NCBI RefSeq assembly: GCF_015163665.1
Contig: NZ_JADEUG010000026.1
Span: 1-54,175, forward strand
Reading direction: 5' to 3'
DNA length: 54,175 bases
Source: Xenorhabdus sp. BG5
GTDB taxonomy: Bacteria; Pseudomonadota; Gammaproteobacteria; Enterobacterales; Enterobacteriaceae
Part shown: piece by piece, positions 16,741 through 28,641 of the stretch
Layout of the letters: each line of letters starts with the position of its first letter
Position numbering within the stretch: the stretch's first letter is position 1
Made by a program: the position numbers and the translations under genes
The notes under the pieces: model-generated
Seen by the model: the letters and a program-made list of their open reading frames with translations, nothing else
Databases searched by the model: none
What the model was told of the DNA's origin: nothing

Positions 16741-17187
16741 ATGGCAAAGATTGGTGTTTTCGTTGGTACAGTTTATGGCAATGCGTTAGCGGTTGCGGAA
16801 GAAGCACAGCAGATACTTGAGCAGCAGGGGCATAAGGTTGAGGTTTTTGAAGATGCAACCTTAGAACAATGGCAAGAGTATTTGCAACACGTTGTTTTAG
16901 TGGTCACTTCAACAACGGGGCAAGGTGATCTGCCTGACAATATCCAGCCGCTTTATACAGAATTAAATGGTAAGTTGGGTTATCAGCCCGATCTGAGCTA
17001 CGGCGTGATTGCGTTAGGTGACAGCAGTTACGACACTTTCTGTGGTGGTGGCCGTACATTTGATGAACTGTTACAGGAACAGGGAGCCAAACGAATCGGC
17101 GAGGTACTGTTGATTGATGCAATTGAGGTTGTTGAACCTGAAGTCTTTGCCCAAGACTGGATTGAGGAGTGGGGGACTTTGTTGTAA
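16741..17187 (+). CDS. yqcA: Flavodoxin YqcA
   Basis: A 148-residue short-chain flavodoxin binding FMN. The phosphate loop is [14 protein letters not shown] and the isoalloxazine-side segments are [11 protein letters not shown] and [13 protein letters not shown]. It is the E. coli YqcA type rather than FldA. It follows truC in the same orientation. A palindromic repeat lies just downstream, where the synteny changes. Confidence 0.95.
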   Translation: MAKIGVFVGTVYGNALAVAEEAQQILEQQGHKVEVFEDATLEQWQEYLQHVVLVVTSTTGQGDLPDNIQPLYTELNGKLGYQPDLSYGVIALGDSSYDTFCGGGRTFDELLQEQGAKRIGEVLLIDAIEVVEPEVFAQDWIEEWGTLL

Positions 17188-17220
17188 GGAAATAGTCTAT
17201 TACACCGCTTATACGCATTA

Positions 17221-17314
17221 ATCTTCAAGTTGCAATTTACAACACGCTATGAAATCTGATATCTCCCCGCGAAGTGGGGAGATATCACACGCATCTTGAA
17301 GTGAGATTGGTATA
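17221..17314. repeat. Palindromic intergenic repeat, copy 2
   Basis: Ends CTTCAAGTTGCA and TTGAAG, then ATTGGTATA. The core stem is TGATATCTCCCC (17257-17268) / GGGGAGATATCA (17276-17287). It lies exactly between the yqcA block and the yaeH-dapD block, which are far apart in E. coli. Confidence 0.87.
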
Positions 17315-17372
17315 TACCTTTATTGGGTTCGAAAATTGGGGAGGATAAGCGGTGTATGACAAACTGACATAA

Positions 17373-17759
17373 TTACTTACGGGCCAGCTTTTCCAAATCT
17401 GCTTCTATTTCTGCAATCTTATTCGCAACGACATTTTCGAGATGGCGTAAGTCGTCGAGGATTTTACGTTGCAAATCCACTTCTATATGATCATGCTTGC
17501 AAATCTGATCTAACTCTTCAATGACATAACGTAGGTTGGTGTTGATCTCTTTGACTTCTTTATAACCCTGGCTAGAGTGGGCGTCAGAGATGGTCTTTAA
17601 CTGGCGTGGATACTTAAATTTAACGCTTTTGGCGAAGAATTCGCCTTTGTCCTTGCGGAAATAAATCTTCAGAATGTCGTTATTCGCTTCCTGACGGAGG
17701 CTATAGCGATCAATATCTTCAGGATGTGTGATCCCCAAACTTTTCAAGTTATCGTACAT
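17373..17759 (-). CDS. yaeH: UPF0325 family protein YaeH
   Basis: A 128-residue conserved protein of unknown function, nearly identical in pattern to E. coli YaeH ([41 protein letters not shown]). The C-terminal third is a likely coiled coil ([20 protein letters not shown]). I set the start at 17759, not the upstream in-frame ATG at 17777. AGGTGG lies 6 bases before it, and this gives the family length of 128. Confidence 0.94.
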   Translation of the reverse strand: MYDNLKSLGITHPEDIDRYSLRQEANNDILKIYFRKDKGEFFAKSVKFKYPRQLKTISDAHSSQGYKEVKEINTNLRYVIEELDQICKHDHIEVDLQRKILDDLRHLENVVANKIAEIEADLEKLARK

Positions 17760-18030
17760 AACGCGCCACCTAGTCATCTAAATGAAATGGAAAGGCTAAA
17801 AAAATAGTGGATTTATTATCCATTTCATAATTGTTAAAAGTCAAATGGTTAATAGGGATTGAGGAAATACTAACCGAAACAGGTTGGTTTTCAGTAGAAA
17901 AGTAGAACAACAAAGTAACATGTTTTCTTATTGAACTTAATATTCAATCAAACTAATATCACGTCAAGAGATATTTATCAATTTGGTAACTGTATTGTCC
18001 ATTTTAGGTAAGTAGAGCTGAGAGGAAGAC

Positions 18031-18666
18031 ATGCCAAAAAAATTGGTGGATCCTGAAAAGATTAATGCAGTTTTTGCTCATTTGAACGAAGGCTCAGATA
18101 ATCATGCCCTCTATATTTCATTAATGGGCGGAACAGATATTACAAATCAGATAAGAGGGTTAGTATTTTCTCCTGGTTATCGCATGGTTCGTGTCGATGG
18201 CCGATTGGGGGAGTGGATTAGTCAGTCTCATTTTGAGCTAGCCTTAATTAATGATGTCTCTAAAGAAGTTGTTTATTATAACAGGGTAGTTATACAGCCA
18301 GATGTTGTATTAAATTGCCGCCCTGTAACACAAATTCTTGTGTGGCGAATTAGGACACCCCAACATCGAGCTGTCCTACGTGACTTAGCCGGTAAGGTAT
18401 TCTTTGATTATTTAATTGAACGGTATGATGTCATTGTATCAGATATGAACCAGACAACTGACGGTATGGCTTTTTGGCAGGATCGGATGTATGACGCACT
18501 AGCATATAATATGCATGTTTATTCTTATGACATGATTTCTGGTGAATTGCACAAAATTCTGACCCAAAATGATGTTAGCAGTCAAGAAATGTGGTTATGG
18601 GGAGATCCTGAACACTACCAAAATAGATTAGCAATCATTTCTAAAAATGAGTTACCTATTCAATAG
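18031..18666 (+). CDS. Unrecognised 211-residue protein, possibly phage-related
   Basis: A convincing gene of 211 residues that I cannot name. There is no signal peptide or membrane segment. The N-terminal half looks beta-rich (YISLMGGTDITNQIRG). A segment near residues 130-150 (YDVIVSDMNQTTDGMAFWQ) resembles, from memory, prophage-associated proteins with a possible acetyltransferase-like fold; this is weak. GAGAGGAA upstream of ATG 18031 supports the start. It lies between yaeH and dapD, adjacent in E. coli, with a palindromic repeat just downstream. It is therefore probably an acquired gene or the last remnant of a mobile element. Confidence 0.75.
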   Translation: MPKKLVDPEKINAVFAHLNEGSDNHALYISLMGGTDITNQIRGLVFSPGYRMVRVDGRLGEWISQSHFELALINDVSKEVVYYNRVVIQPDVVLNCRPVTQILVWRIRTPQHRAVLRDLAGKVFFDYLIERYDVIVSDMNQTTDGMAFWQDRMYDALAYNMHVYSYDMISGELHKILTQNDVSSQEMWLWGDPEHYQNRLAIISKNELPIQ

Positions 18667-18690
18667 AATTGTTTCAGTAAGTTATCTTCT

Positions 18691-18750
18691 ATACCAATCT
18701 AACTTCAAGATACGTGTGATATCTCCCCGCGAAGCGGGGAGATATCAGGT
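18691..18750. repeat. Palindromic intergenic repeat, copy 3 (inverted)
   Basis: Starts ATACCAATCTAACTTCAAGA, the reverse complement of the right end of copies 1 and 2. The core is a perfect 14-bp stem (TGATATCTCCCCGC / GCGGGGAGATATCA, 18717-18730 and 18734-18747) with a GAA loop. Between convergent genes it may double as a terminator. Confidence 0.87.
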
Positions 18751-18777
18751 TTCTTATGAAATAGAAAGTTTATATCG

Positions 18778-19602
18778 TTAATCAATATTTCTCAGCAGTT
18801 CATTAATACCCACTTTGCCACGGGTTTTGGCATCAACTTTTTTCACGATAACAGCACAATACAGGCTGTAGCTGCCATCTTTAGACGGAAGATTCCCGGA
18901 GACGACGACAGAACCCGCGGGTACGCGGCCATAATGGATTTCGCCGGTTTCGCGATCATAGATTTTGGTGCTCTGGCCGATGTAAACCCCCATTGAGATC
19001 ACAGAGCCTTCTTCTACGATAACGCCTTCGACAATCTCAGAGCGTGCACCGATAAAGCAGTTGTCTTCAATGATGGTTGGGTTGGCCTGCAATGGCTCCA
19101 GAACACCACCAATACCAACACCACCGGATAGGTGAACATTTTTACCGATCTGTGCACAGGAACCGACTGTTGCCCAAGTGTCTACCATTGTGCCTTCATC
19201 CACGTAAGCCCCAAGGTTGACGTAAGATGGCATCAATACGGTGTTGCGGGCGATATAAGCCCCTTGGCGAACAGCCGCAGGAGGTACGACACGGAATCCT
19301 TCTTTTTCGAAACGAGCCTGATCATAGTCAGCAAATTTCATCGGCACTTTGTCGAAATAGCGGCTTTCAGCACCTTCCATCACCTGATTGTCATTAATGC
19401 GGAAAGAAAGCAATACTGCTTTTTTCAGCCACTGATGCGTTACCCACTCTCCGTCGATTTTTTCAGCGACACGCAGTTTGCCACTGTCCAGCATTTGAAT
19501 AACCTGATTAATGGCATCGCGGGTTGCGCTATCAACGGTAGTTGGGGTAATGTTAACCCGATCTTCAAATGCATTTTCGATAGTCGTTTGTAATTGCTGC
19601 AT
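18778..19602 (-). CDS. dapD: Tetrahydrodipicolinate N-succinyltransferase DapD
   Basis: A 274-residue enzyme, same length as E. coli, transferring succinyl from succinyl-CoA to tetrahydrodipicolinate in lysine/diaminopimelate synthesis. A helical N-terminal domain is followed by a left-handed beta-helix of hexapeptide repeats (about 105-240: [38 protein letters not shown]). It lies downstream of glnD in the same direction (37-base gap), as in E. coli. Confidence 0.98.
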   Translation of the reverse strand: MQQLQTTIENAFEDRVNITPTTVDSATRDAINQVIQMLDSGKLRVAEKIDGEWVTHQWLKKAVLLSFRINDNQVMEGAESRYFDKVPMKFADYDQARFEKEGFRVVPPAAVRQGAYIARNTVLMPSYVNLGAYVDEGTMVDTWATVGSCAQIGKNVHLSGGVGIGGVLEPLQANPTIIEDNCFIGARSEIVEGVIVEEGSVISMGVYIGQSTKIYDRETGEIHYGRVPAGSVVVSGNLPSKDGSYSLYCAVIVKKVDAKTRGKVGINELLRNID

Positions 19603-19639
19603 AAGTATGCGGTTCCTAATTTCTGTTAAGAGAATCTTG

Positions 19640-22294
19640 TTATAGTTTATCTCGTGTGTTGAGAGCCTCTGTCAACCTTTCTGATAGTTCATTCCTTATT
19701 TTTTTATGTAATGCGTTTTGATCTTTATCCGCTAATACAAAAAAGTCTTCGACACGTTCGCCAATAGTCGTAATGCGGGCGCCATGTAAGAAAACACCCA
19801 ATTCAGCGAAAATATTGCCTACCCGTGCCAATAATCCAGGTTGATCCAATGCGACCAATTCCATATAAGTACGGCGAGCATTTTTTGTCGGTAAAAAGTT
19901 AACTTTGGTTGGGACATTAAAATGGCGCAACTTGGCAGGCAGATTGCGGGCCTTTGGTACCTTAGGATGCGGATCGTTCACGACTGTCAATAAGGCACGG
20001 CGGATAGGTTCGTGACGATCAAACGCCAGAGGATGACCGTTAGGATCCAAAACAACAAAGGTATCCATCGCCATGTCATCACGATTAGTGAAGATTTGAG
20101 CATCATGGACACTTAAATTACGTTTGTCCAATTCCCCAACAACGGCTGCAAAAAGCGAAGGTCGGTCCTGACACCAAATAAAAATTTCTGTGCCACCGTG
20201 AGAAAATGCGGTGCTGATCAAAACCACGGGTTCCGGGGGAGTGTGATGGATTAAATGGCTGGCGTGCCACGCTAATTGGTCGGGGGTATGGCGCAGGAAA
20301 TAATCTGCATGGCAACGGCTCCAGATATTGTGTAAACGCTGTTCGTCGATATTTTCCTGGCGCAGAAGAGCCAATGCTTGCAAGCGATTGTTGCGGATGC
20401 GTTCCCGTAAATCAGGTGTGTTTTGAATACCTTGGCGCAATTGGGTTTCAGTGGCGAAATAGAGTTCACGTATCAGGCTCTGTTTCCAGCTGTTCCAGAG
20501 TTTAGCGTTGGTTGCACAAATATCGGCAACGGTCAGGCAGACTAAGTAATTAAGGCGGTTTTGGTTTTTAACCTGGCTGGCAAATTGCTGGATGACTTCT
20601 GGATCTTGAATATCCCGACGTTGTGCAGTCACTGACATCAGCAGATGATCGCGCACCAGCCATTCCACTAATCCAGCTTCGTGGTTTGTCAGACCGTGCT
20701 GTTGGGCGAATGTGAAGGCATCTTTAGCACCAAGCTCAGAATGATCACCATTACGCCCTTTGGCAATATCATGGAAAAAAGCGGCCAGCCGTAATAGCTC
20801 TGGTTGAGGAAGACGCGGGTAAAGTTCAACACACAGAGGGTGGATCACACGGTTATTTTCATCAGCAAAACTTTCCAGTTTTTGCAGTACACGGATGGTG
20901 TGTTCGTCAACGGTATAAGCATGAAAAAGGTCAAATTGCATCTGGCCGACAATATTGCTCCAAAATGGCATATAAGCCCCTAAGACACTATGAAGGTGCA
21001 TTGGGAGTAATGCCCCTGTAACTGCATGGGGATGGCGCAGAATATCCATGAAAATTCTTCGTGCTTTGGGGAGTTCACACAACGGGGTGGTCAGATTTCT
21101 TCGGGCATAGCGTAGTTGGCGTAATGTCGTGGAATAGATCCCTTCAATTTCACGATGTTCAGCCATGTGATAAAACATGCTCAATATTGAAGTGGGATCA
21201 CGGTTAAACAACGTTTCATCGATCAGATCGATAAGGTTTCCCCGCAATTGAAACTCAGTGTTCAGGAAGCGTGGTTTTTCATTGGGCTGCAATGCCAAAA
21301 TGGCTTCATTAAACAGTTGCAGCAGCATGTTATTTAGCTCACTGACACGGCGGGTCATGCGATAGAAATCTTTCATCATTCGCTCGACCGGCTGATTTCG
21401 TTCCCCTTCATAGCCGAGCAGTTGGGCGACACTAAATTGGTGTTCGAACAGCAGCCGATTATCGTAACGGGTAACAACCAAATGAAGCGCAAAACGGATA
21501 CGCCAGAGAAAATTCTGACATTCGTTCAATTCATTGCGTTCTTCCTGGGTCAGGAAACCAAAATTGACCATTTCATCTAAGGAGGTGGCGCCAAAATGGC
21601 GATGAGCGACCCAAAGTAACGTGTGAATATCGCGTAGACCACCTGGGCTGCTTTTGATATCAGGCTCCAGATTGTAACTGGTGCTGTGATAGCGTCGATG
21701 GCGTTCTTGTTGTTCAGTAATTTTAGCTGCGAAAAATTGAGCGGATGGCCAGAAATCATCACTGAAAATATATTTCTGCATGCGCAGAAAGAGAGATAGA
21801 TCCCCACAAATTAAACGGGATTCAATGAGGTTAGTCGCGATAGTGGGATCGGAAAGCCCCTTTTGCTGGCATTCTTCGAATGTCCTGACACTGTGGCCGA
21901 CTTCAAGACGGATATCCCAAAGCAGGGCAATTAGCTGCCCAAGGCGAGTTGATTGCTCTTCAGTCAATGGCGATTCGCTCAGAATCAATAGGTCAATGTC
22001 AGAGAGAGGATGTAATTCGCGGCGACCATAACCACCAACCGCAATCAGGGAAAAGGAATCGATCTGATCAAATCCTTGTTCCTGCCATAATCGTTTTAAA
22101 AGTTGATCAATATAGTCACTGCGGGTGTAAATCAGTGCGTTCGCTGAGATCCCAGCCTTGAATGCGTGTTCAAGCCAGAGCTGGAATTCATCAATATGCT
22201 GTTTAAGGGTGGGGAATTGCAGATCATTGTGGGAAAACTCCACAGGAGAAAGAGGCGGAACGGGGGCTTGCGCTAAGGAGATATCAACCGGCAT
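19640..22294 (-). CDS. glnD: PII uridylyltransferase/uridylyl-removing enzyme GlnD
   Basis: An 884-residue bifunctional nitrogen sensor (E. coli 890). It uridylylates PII proteins when glutamine is low and removes UMP when it is high. The nucleotidyltransferase motif [17 protein letters not shown] is at 87-103. The HD hydrolase motif [18 protein letters not shown] is in the middle. Two ACT domains for glutamine sensing lie at the C-terminus ([19 protein letters not shown] and [20 protein letters not shown]). It is downstream of map, separated by a terminator. Confidence 0.98.
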   Translation of the reverse strand: MPVDISLAQAPVPPLSPVEFSHNDLQFPTLKQHIDEFQLWLEHAFKAGISANALIYTRSDYIDQLLKRLWQEQGFDQIDSFSLIAVGGYGRRELHPLSDIDLLILSESPLTEEQSTRLGQLIALLWDIRLEVGHSVRTFEECQQKGLSDPTIATNLIESRLICGDLSLFLRMQKYIFSDDFWPSAQFFAAKITEQQERHRRYHSTSYNLEPDIKSSPGGLRDIHTLLWVAHRHFGATSLDEMVNFGFLTQEERNELNECQNFLWRIRFALHLVVTRYDNRLLFEHQFSVAQLLGYEGERNQPVERMMKDFYRMTRRVSELNNMLLQLFNEAILALQPNEKPRFLNTEFQLRGNLIDLIDETLFNRDPTSILSMFYHMAEHREIEGIYSTTLRQLRYARRNLTTPLCELPKARRIFMDILRHPHAVTGALLPMHLHSVLGAYMPFWSNIVGQMQFDLFHAYTVDEHTIRVLQKLESFADENNRVIHPLCVELYPRLPQPELLRLAAFFHDIAKGRNGDHSELGAKDAFTFAQQHGLTNHEAGLVEWLVRDHLLMSVTAQRRDIQDPEVIQQFASQVKNQNRLNYLVCLTVADICATNAKLWNSWKQSLIRELYFATETQLRQGIQNTPDLRERIRNNRLQALALLRQENIDEQRLHNIWSRCHADYFLRHTPDQLAWHASHLIHHTPPEPVVLISTAFSHGGTEIFIWCQDRPSLFAAVVGELDKRNLSVHDAQIFTNRDDMAMDTFVVLDPNGHPLAFDRHEPIRRALLTVVNDPHPKVPKARNLPAKLRHFNVPTKVNFLPTKNARRTYMELVALDQPGLLARVGNIFAELGVFLHGARITTIGERVEDFFVLADKDQNALHKKIRNELSERLTEALNTRDKL

Positions 22295-22380
22295 ATGCAG
22301 AAACCTATCGTGAGAAAACTCATGATGACCAGATTACTGAGAAAATAATAGGATGAACAGGGATTGTTCACAGCGATAAA

Positions 22381-22411
22381 AGCTCCCGGGAGTTGAAGAT
22401 AGCCGGGAGCT
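22381..22411 (-). terminator. Terminator after map
   Basis: Stem AGCTCCCGG / CCGGGAGCT (22381-22389 and 22403-22411). Read on the minus strand it is followed by TTTTATC. It separates map from glnD. Confidence 0.8.
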
Positions 22412-22446
22412 TGTTGATTAAGTTTAATAATTTGGTTAGCTGGCAA

Positions 22447-23244
22447 TTATGCGTTCACTAATACCGCTGAGATATGCGCTTCTTCTTCTTGGCGCCATGT
22501 CATGATTTCACAACCATTATCGGTAACGACAATAGTGTGTTCGTACTGTGCAGACCAACCACGATCTTTGGTTTTAACTGTCCAGCCGTCTTTCATGGAG
22601 CGGATACGAAAATCACCCGCGTTGACCATCGGCTCAATAGTAAATGCCATGCCTTTTTGCAATACCACACCGCCATCATCAGCATCATAATGCAGAACAT
22701 GCGGTTCTTCGTGGAAGCCTCTGCCGATACCGTGACCGCAGTATTCGCGGACAACAGAGTAATCGTGACTTTCGACAAACTGCTGAATGGCTTTGCCGAT
22801 GGTACGCAGACGGATGCCGGGTTTAACCATTTTCAGGGCAAGGTACAAGCTTTCCTGCGTTACGCGACACAGGCGCTCACCTTGAATGGTGGGCTTGCCG
22901 ACAATAAACATTTTAGAAGTATCACCGTGGAACTCATCTTTGATGACTGTCACGTCAATATTGACGATATCACCTTCTTTCAGGGCCTTATCATCGCTTG
23001 GAATGCCGTGGCAAACCACGTCATTGACGGAGATGCACACGGATTTAGGAAAGCCGTGATAGCCCAGACAAGCCGAGATGGCTTGTTGTTTTTCGGTAAT
23101 GTGCTTGTGGCAGATACGATCAAGTTCACCCGTAGTGACGCCAGCCTTAACGTAAGGCTCAATCATTTCCAGAACTTCGGCGGCCAGACGTCCGGCAACC
23201 CGCATTTTCTGAATGTCTTCTTCTGTTTTGATAGAAATAGCCAT
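22447..23244 (-). CDS. map: Methionine aminopeptidase type I
   Basis: A 265-residue metalloenzyme removing N-terminal methionine from nascent proteins. Metal and catalytic residues match E. coli: H79 (CHGIP), D97 and D108 (NIDVTVIKDEFHGDTS), then the histidine of YCGHGIGRGFHEEP and the glutamates of FTIEPMVNAG and QYEHTIVVT. It is divergent from rpsB, the usual arrangement. Confidence 0.98.
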   Translation of the reverse strand: MAISIKTEEDIQKMRVAGRLAAEVLEMIEPYVKAGVTTGELDRICHKHITEKQQAISACLGYHGFPKSVCISVNDVVCHGIPSDDKALKEGDIVNIDVTVIKDEFHGDTSKMFIVGKPTIQGERLCRVTQESLYLALKMVKPGIRLRTIGKAIQQFVESHDYSVVREYCGHGIGRGFHEEPHVLHYDADDGGVVLQKGMAFTIEPMVNAGDFRIRSMKDGWTVKTKDRGWSAQYEHTIVVTDNGCEIMTWRQEEEAHISAVLVNA

Positions 23245-23401
23245 GAAATGGGTCCATTTAAGTCGGAAAATTACCGACTACTTGATATTAATTAAGGAAA
23301 GTATTGTCGGTAATGGTATCAGCCCACCGAATGGATGCCAATATAACCCGCATCAGTCGCCATAATAAACATAGCTGTAACAAACGTAGCTGTAACAAAT
23401 G

Positions 23402-23438
23402 TTGGAGTCTGGTGGTGGTTTATGGTATAAAGCGCGCC
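23402..23438 (+). promoter_or_regulatory. Likely rpsB promoter with GC-rich discriminator
   Basis: A -10 element TATAAA (23426-23431) is followed at once by GCGCGCC, the GC-rich discriminator typical of stringently controlled ribosomal promoters. A weak -35 (TTGGAG, 23402-23407) sits 18 bases upstream. Confidence 0.6.
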
Positions 23439-23571
23439 GGTATTCTGCGTAATTGTTTCTGATGTGATGCGATTGGTCAAGGATACTAAATAAACTCATT
23501 ATGTGTAAATAACACACACGGATCGGCACATACACCGGGGTGCTCTTATGCGGTTAACTCATGTATATGAA

Positions 23572-24371
<800 letters not shown>

Positions 24372-24429
24372 TAAGGCCTGCTCATTTTGTTTGAGCCCTT
24401 ATTGACCAGGTATTGAAATATATTGGTTA

Positions 24430-24489
24430 GGGGGCCTGTTATGGCCCCCTTTACCTATCTGATATAGAACTATTATCTGATATAGAACT
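24430..24489 (+). terminator. rpsB-tsf intergenic hairpin and adjoining 16-base direct repeat
   Basis: Stem GGGGGCC / GGCCCCC (24430-24449) followed by TTT: a partial terminator that would lower tsf relative to rpsB message. Immediately after, TATCTGATATAGAACT occurs twice (24456-24471 and 24474-24489), a short local duplication. Confidence 0.7.
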
Positions 24490-24539
24490 TTCCACGCGGA
24501 ATATTATCTTCCCGCTAGACACATCGAGGAATAAAACAA

Positions 24540-25397
24540 ATGGCTGACATTACCGCTGCTCTGGTAAAAGAACTGCGTGAGCGTACTGGCGCAGGCATGA
24601 TGGAATGTAAAAAAGCACTGGTTGAAGCAAATGGTGATATCGAACTGGCGATCGATAACATGCGTAAATCAGGTCAGGCAAAAGCGGCTAAGAAAGCAGG
24701 CCGTGTTGCTGCTGAAGGTGTTATTCTGGTTGAAGTTGCGGCTGATGCTAAATTCGCAGCTATCGTTGAACTGAACTGTGAAACTGACTTCGTTGCTAAA
24801 GACTCTGGCTTCCTGGCGTTCGGTAAAGAAGTGATCACTTCTGTTATGGCAGACAAAAACGCTGACATCGATGCACTGAAAGCGAAGTTCGAAGAACAGC
24901 GTACTGGCCTGGTTGCGAAAATTGGTGAAAACATCAACATTCGTCGCGTTGCTATTCTGGAAGGTGAAGCGGTTGGTTCTTACCTGCACGGTTCCCGTAT
25001 CGGTGTTCTGGTGGCTGCTGAAGGCGCCAACGAAGAACTGATCAAACACATCGCAATGCACGTTGCGGCAAGCAAGCCAGAATACGTGAACCCAACTGAC
25101 GTTCCTGCTGACGTTGTTGAGCGTGAGCACCAGATCCAGCTGGAAATCGCAATGCAGTCTGGTAAGCCTCGCGAAATCGCAGAGAAAATGGTTTCTGGCC
25201 GTATGAACAAATTCACCGGCGAAATCTCTCTGACTGGCCAGAACTTTGTGATGGACCCAAGCAAATCTGTTGGCGATCTGCTGAAAGAAAACAATGCTAA
25301 GGTTATCAACTTCATCCGCTTCGAAGTTGGTGAAGGTATTGAGAAAGTTGAAGCTGATTTCGCAGCAGAAGTTGCTGCAATGAGCAAACAGTCTTAA
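24540..25397 (+). CDS. tsf: Elongation factor Ts
   Basis: A 285-residue guanine-nucleotide exchange factor for EF-Tu (E. coli 283). The UBA-like N-terminal domain and exchange motif are intact ([32 protein letters not shown]). Codon bias is strong. A terminator follows at 25406. Confidence 0.99.
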   Translation: MADITAALVKELRERTGAGMMECKKALVEANGDIELAIDNMRKSGQAKAAKKAGRVAAEGVILVEVAADAKFAAIVELNCETDFVAKDSGFLAFGKEVITSVMADKNADIDALKAKFEEQRTGLVAKIGENINIRRVAILEGEAVGSYLHGSRIGVLVAAEGANEELIKHIAMHVAASKPEYVNPTDVPADVVEREHQIQLEIAMQSGKPREIAEKMVSGRMNKFTGEISLTGQNFVMDPSKSVGDLLKENNAKVINFIRFEVGEGIEKVEADFAAEVAAMSKQS

Positions 25398-25405
25398 TTT
25401 TCTTG

Positions 25406-25437
25406 AACGGAGCCGCCAGTTGGCGGTTCTGTTTTAT
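25406..25437 (+). terminator. Terminator after tsf
   Basis: A 12-bp stem with two G-U pairs (AACGGAGCCGCC / GGCGGTTCTGTT) ending in TTTTAT. Confidence 0.85.
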
Positions 25438-25540
25438 CTCATGATGAGTTTTTACATCTGGGCTTTATCGCGTGGATGTGTAGTAGTTGAGTAAATCTTA
25501 ATAGATCCCCAATATCCTTATCTGCTTAGGACTGAACACC

Positions 25541-26269
25541 ATGGCAACCAATGCAAAACCCGTATATCAGAAAATCCTGCTTAAGCTCAGTGGAGAAGCC
25601 CTGCAAGGCGCAGAAGGTTTTGGTATCGACGCCAGCGTCTTAGACCGCATGGCTCAGGAAATCAAAGAACTGGTTGAGCTGGGTATTCAGGTCGGTGTCG
25701 TTATTGGCGGCGGTAACCTGTTTCGTGGTGCCGGTTTGGCAGAGGCAGGAATGAACCGTGTAGTCGGTGACCACATGGGCATGTTGGCGACGGTGATGAA
25801 TGGTCTGGCAATGCGTGATGCCTTGCACCGTGCTTATGTGAACGCCCGTTTGATGTCGGCCATCCCACTGAATGGCGTGTGTGACAATTATAGCTGGGCT
25901 GAGGCGATAAGCTTACTGCGTCACGGTCGTGTTGTTATTTTCTCTGCGGGTACTGGCAACCCGTTCTTTACAACAGATTCCGCTGCATGTCTGCGTGGCA
26001 TTGAAATCGAAGCGGATGTTGTGTTAAAAGCAACTAAAGTTGATGGCGTTTATTCTGCTGATCCTGCAAAAGATCCTGAAGCCGTTCTCTACAATAAGCT
26101 CACTTATCAGGAAGTATTGGAGCGTGAATTGAAAGTGATGGATCTGGCGGCCTTTACGCTGGCTCGTGACCATAACCTGCCAATTCGTGTTTTTAATATG
26201 AACAAACCAGGCGCACTTCGTCGTGTTGTGATGGGAGAAAGTGAAGGTACGTTGATTTCTCACGGCTGA
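25541..26269 (+). CDS. pyrH: UMP kinase
   Basis: A 242-residue hexameric amino-acid-kinase-fold enzyme phosphorylating UMP to UDP. Visible segments are the phosphate-binding [17 protein letters not shown], and [20 protein letters not shown]. It lies between tsf and frr in the conserved order. It has its own upstream spacer after the tsf terminator, so its own promoter is likely. Confidence 0.98.
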   Translation: MATNAKPVYQKILLKLSGEALQGAEGFGIDASVLDRMAQEIKELVELGIQVGVVIGGGNLFRGAGLAEAGMNRVVGDHMGMLATVMNGLAMRDALHRAYVNARLMSAIPLNGVCDNYSWAEAISLLRHGRVVIFSAGTGNPFFTTDSAACLRGIEIEADVVLKATKVDGVYSADPAKDPEAVLYNKLTYQEVLERELKVMDLAAFTLARDHNLPIRVFNMNKPGALRRVVMGESEGTLISHG

Positions 26270-26440
26270 TTTTTCACAGTTCGTGCTCAGAGACATTGGT
26301 GAAATTTGACGGTATGATCAGCGTCCTGATGCGCCAAATTTAATGACACAGGGTCACATATGTCGTAGCGTATTCGGTTCACTTATCACTGATTTACGCA
26401 GTGTGGCCTAAAAAATAACCATCTCCCAAGGGTTTGTAAC

Positions 26441-26998
26441 GTGATTAATGAAATCAAGAAAGACGCACAAGACCGCATGGAAAAAAGCGTCGAAGCACTG
26501 AAAAATCAAATTAGCAAGGTTCGTACTGGCCGTGCTTCTCCTAGCCTGTTGGATGGCATCAGCGTTGAATATTATGGCGCTGCGACTCCACTGCGTCAGA
26601 TTGCAAACGTTGTTGCAGAAGATGCCCGCACGTTGGCGATCACGGTATTTGATCGCTCTATGAGCGCGGCAGTTGAAAAAGCCATTATGGCTTCTGATCT
26701 GGGTCTGAACCCCTCTTCTGCCGGAACAATTATCCGCGTTCCATTGCCACCTTTGACAGAAGAGCGTCGTAAGGATCTCATTAAAGTTGTTCGTGGAGAA
26801 GCGGAACAGGGCCGTGTCTCTATCCGTAACATTCGCCGTGATGCGAACGATAAGGTCAAAACACTGCTGAAAGACAAAGAAATCAGTGAAGATGAAGAAC
26901 GTCGTTCACAAGATGAAATTCAGAAATTGACTGACAGCTTCATTAAGAAAATTGATGAAGCGCTGGCTAATAAAGAAACTGAGTTGATGGATTTCTAA
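26441..26998 (+). CDS. frr: Ribosome recycling factor
   Basis: A 185-residue factor, same length as E. coli, that splits post-termination ribosomes with EF-G. The motif [13 protein letters not shown] and the three-helix-bundle ends are conserved. It starts with GTG at 26441 (MINEIKKDA); E. coli frr also uses GTG as I recall. A terminator follows. Confidence 0.98.
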   Translation: MINEIKKDAQDRMEKSVEALKNQISKVRTGRASPSLLDGISVEYYGAATPLRQIANVVAEDARTLAITVFDRSMSAAVEKAIMASDLGLNPSSAGTIIRVPLPPLTEERRKDLIKVVRGEAEQGRVSIRNIRRDANDKVKTLLKDKEISEDEERRSQDEIQKLTDSFIKKIDEALANKETELMDF

Positions 26999-27014
26999 TT
27001 ACCGTTTCACGCAT

Positions 27015-27046
27015 ACAACGCCGCAAGAATTGCGGCGTTGTTCTTA
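27015..27046 (+). terminator. Terminator after frr
   Basis: Perfect 12-bp stem (ACAACGCCGCAA / TTGCGGCGTTGT) with a GAA loop, followed by TCTTATC. Confidence 0.88.
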
Positions 27047-27182
27047 TCCTGGATATGACACTTCGTATCACATTTCTTTCTCAAGTGATGGACATAGCGA
27101 TCTGCACCGCTCAAACTATGACAATTTCCTGTTGCGATTTTCCATTGCAATTTTGTATCAGTAGCATACTTAGAGTATTAAA

Positions 27183-28379
27183 ATGAAACGGTTAACTATT
27201 CTTGGCTCAACGGGTTCGATTGGGAAAAGTACGCTTTCTGTTGTCCGCAATAACCCGGAGAAATTCAGTGTCATCGCACTGGTTGCTGGGAAAAATATTG
27301 AAGTCATGGCACAGCAATGTTTGGAATTCCACCCACAATATGCAGCAATGGCAGATGAGCCGTCAGCAAAAGCTCTGCGTCAGTTGTTACAGGCGCAGGG
27401 AAGTCAAACCGAAGTGCTGTTTGGTAAAGACGCTATTTGTGATTTAGCTGCATTGGAAGATGTCGATCAAGTCATGTCAGCCATTGTTGGCGTCGCAGGT
27501 TTATTGCCGACTTTGGCCGCTATCCGTAAGGGTAAACAAGTTCTGCTGGCTAACAAAGAATCTTTGATTACCAGTGGCCGTCTGTTTATGGATGCGGTTG
27601 TCCAATATAAAGCGCAATTGCTGCCAATTGATAGCGAACATAATGCTATTTTCCAAAGTCTGCCGGAGGGGGTTCAGCACAATCTTGGCAAGGCAAATCT
27701 AAAAAAGCACGGTATTTCCAGCATTATCCTGACAGGTTCGGGCGGGCCGTTTCGCAAGACGCCTTTGGAGAATCTGCCCAACGTAACTCCGGATGAAGCA
27801 TGTGCTCATCCTATTTGGTCAATGGGACGTAAAATTTCGGTGGATTCTGCTACCATGATGAACAAAGGCTTGGAATATATCGAAGCGCGTTACCTGTTCA
27901 ATGCATCCGCAGATGAAATGGAAGTATTATTGCACCCCCAATCGGTCATTCATTCGATGGTTCGTTATCAGGATGGCAGCATCATTGCACAACTGGGAAC
28001 ACAAGACATGTGTACCCCAATTGCTTATGCGATGGCTTATCCTAATCGTATTCCATCCGGGGCAAAGCCATTGGATTTTACCGAATTGAGCATGCTCACT
28101 TTTGAATCCCTGGATTATCAGCGTTATCCCTGTTTGAAACTGGCGATTGAAGCTTGCCACCAGGGGCAGGCGGCAACAACGGCGTTGAATGCTGCAAATG
28201 AAGAAACCGTAGATGTTTTTTTGCAAGGTGGAATCCGTTTCACAGATATTGCGACAATCAATCGGTTGGTCGTTGAAAAAGTAAATTTATCTGAACCTCA
28301 AAGTATCGAAGAGGTCTTAGAAATCGATAACATAGCCAGGGCTTTAGCGAAAGAAGCCATAAGCACTTTTGCCAAATAG
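27183..28379 (+). CDS. dxr: 1-deoxy-D-xylulose 5-phosphate reductoisomerase
   Basis: A 398-residue NADPH enzyme (same length as E. coli IspC) making MEP in the non-mevalonate isoprenoid pathway. The dinucleotide loop is [10 protein letters not shown] (residues ~8-17). The metal/substrate segment [11 protein letters not shown] is present, as is the flexible-loop region with [23 protein letters not shown]. It precedes uppS, which uses isoprenoid units. Confidence 0.98.
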   Translation: MKRLTILGSTGSIGKSTLSVVRNNPEKFSVIALVAGKNIEVMAQQCLEFHPQYAAMADEPSAKALRQLLQAQGSQTEVLFGKDAICDLAALEDVDQVMSAIVGVAGLLPTLAAIRKGKQVLLANKESLITSGRLFMDAVVQYKAQLLPIDSEHNAIFQSLPEGVQHNLGKANLKKHGISSIILTGSGGPFRKTPLENLPNVTPDEACAHPIWSMGRKISVDSATMMNKGLEYIEARYLFNASADEMEVLLHPQSVIHSMVRYQDGSIIAQLGTQDMCTPIAYAMAYPNRIPSGAKPLDFTELSMLTFESLDYQRYPCLKLAIEACHQGQAATTALNAANEETVDVFLQGGIRFTDIATINRLVVEKVNLSEPQSIEEVLEIDNIARALAKEAISTFAK

Positions 28380-28535
28380 CAAGTTTTATTAATAAGTATA
28401 GGTTTGCGTTTTGGCAAATGATATAGTTCGCGGGTAAATTACAGTTGCTATAATAGCCATTTCAATTATCTGGTGCTTGCATTCTAATCATAGATAAGCG
28501 CAGGTTAAAGGCTTTCATTCAGTCGTGCCTGAAAT

Positions 28536-28581
28536 AGCCGTGATATCCGTGCTAATTGTTGACACGTAACACGGCTTTTTC
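28536..28581 (+). terminator. Probable terminator in the dxr-uppS gap
   Basis: Stem AGCCGTG (28536-28542) / CACGGCT (28570-28576) ending in TTTTT; the loop is long and may pair internally. Confidence 0.6.
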
Positions 28582-28641
28582 ATGTTTGGAAGTGATTGAG
28601 TTTACCAAAAAGTCAGCTTAGTTATTTAAGGATTATTTTGA

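Noticed and set aside
22474-23295. A 273-codon open frame opposite map
   Set aside because: It is the mirror of the map gene, with Phe/His/Asp-rich composition typical of an antisense frame and no family resemblance.
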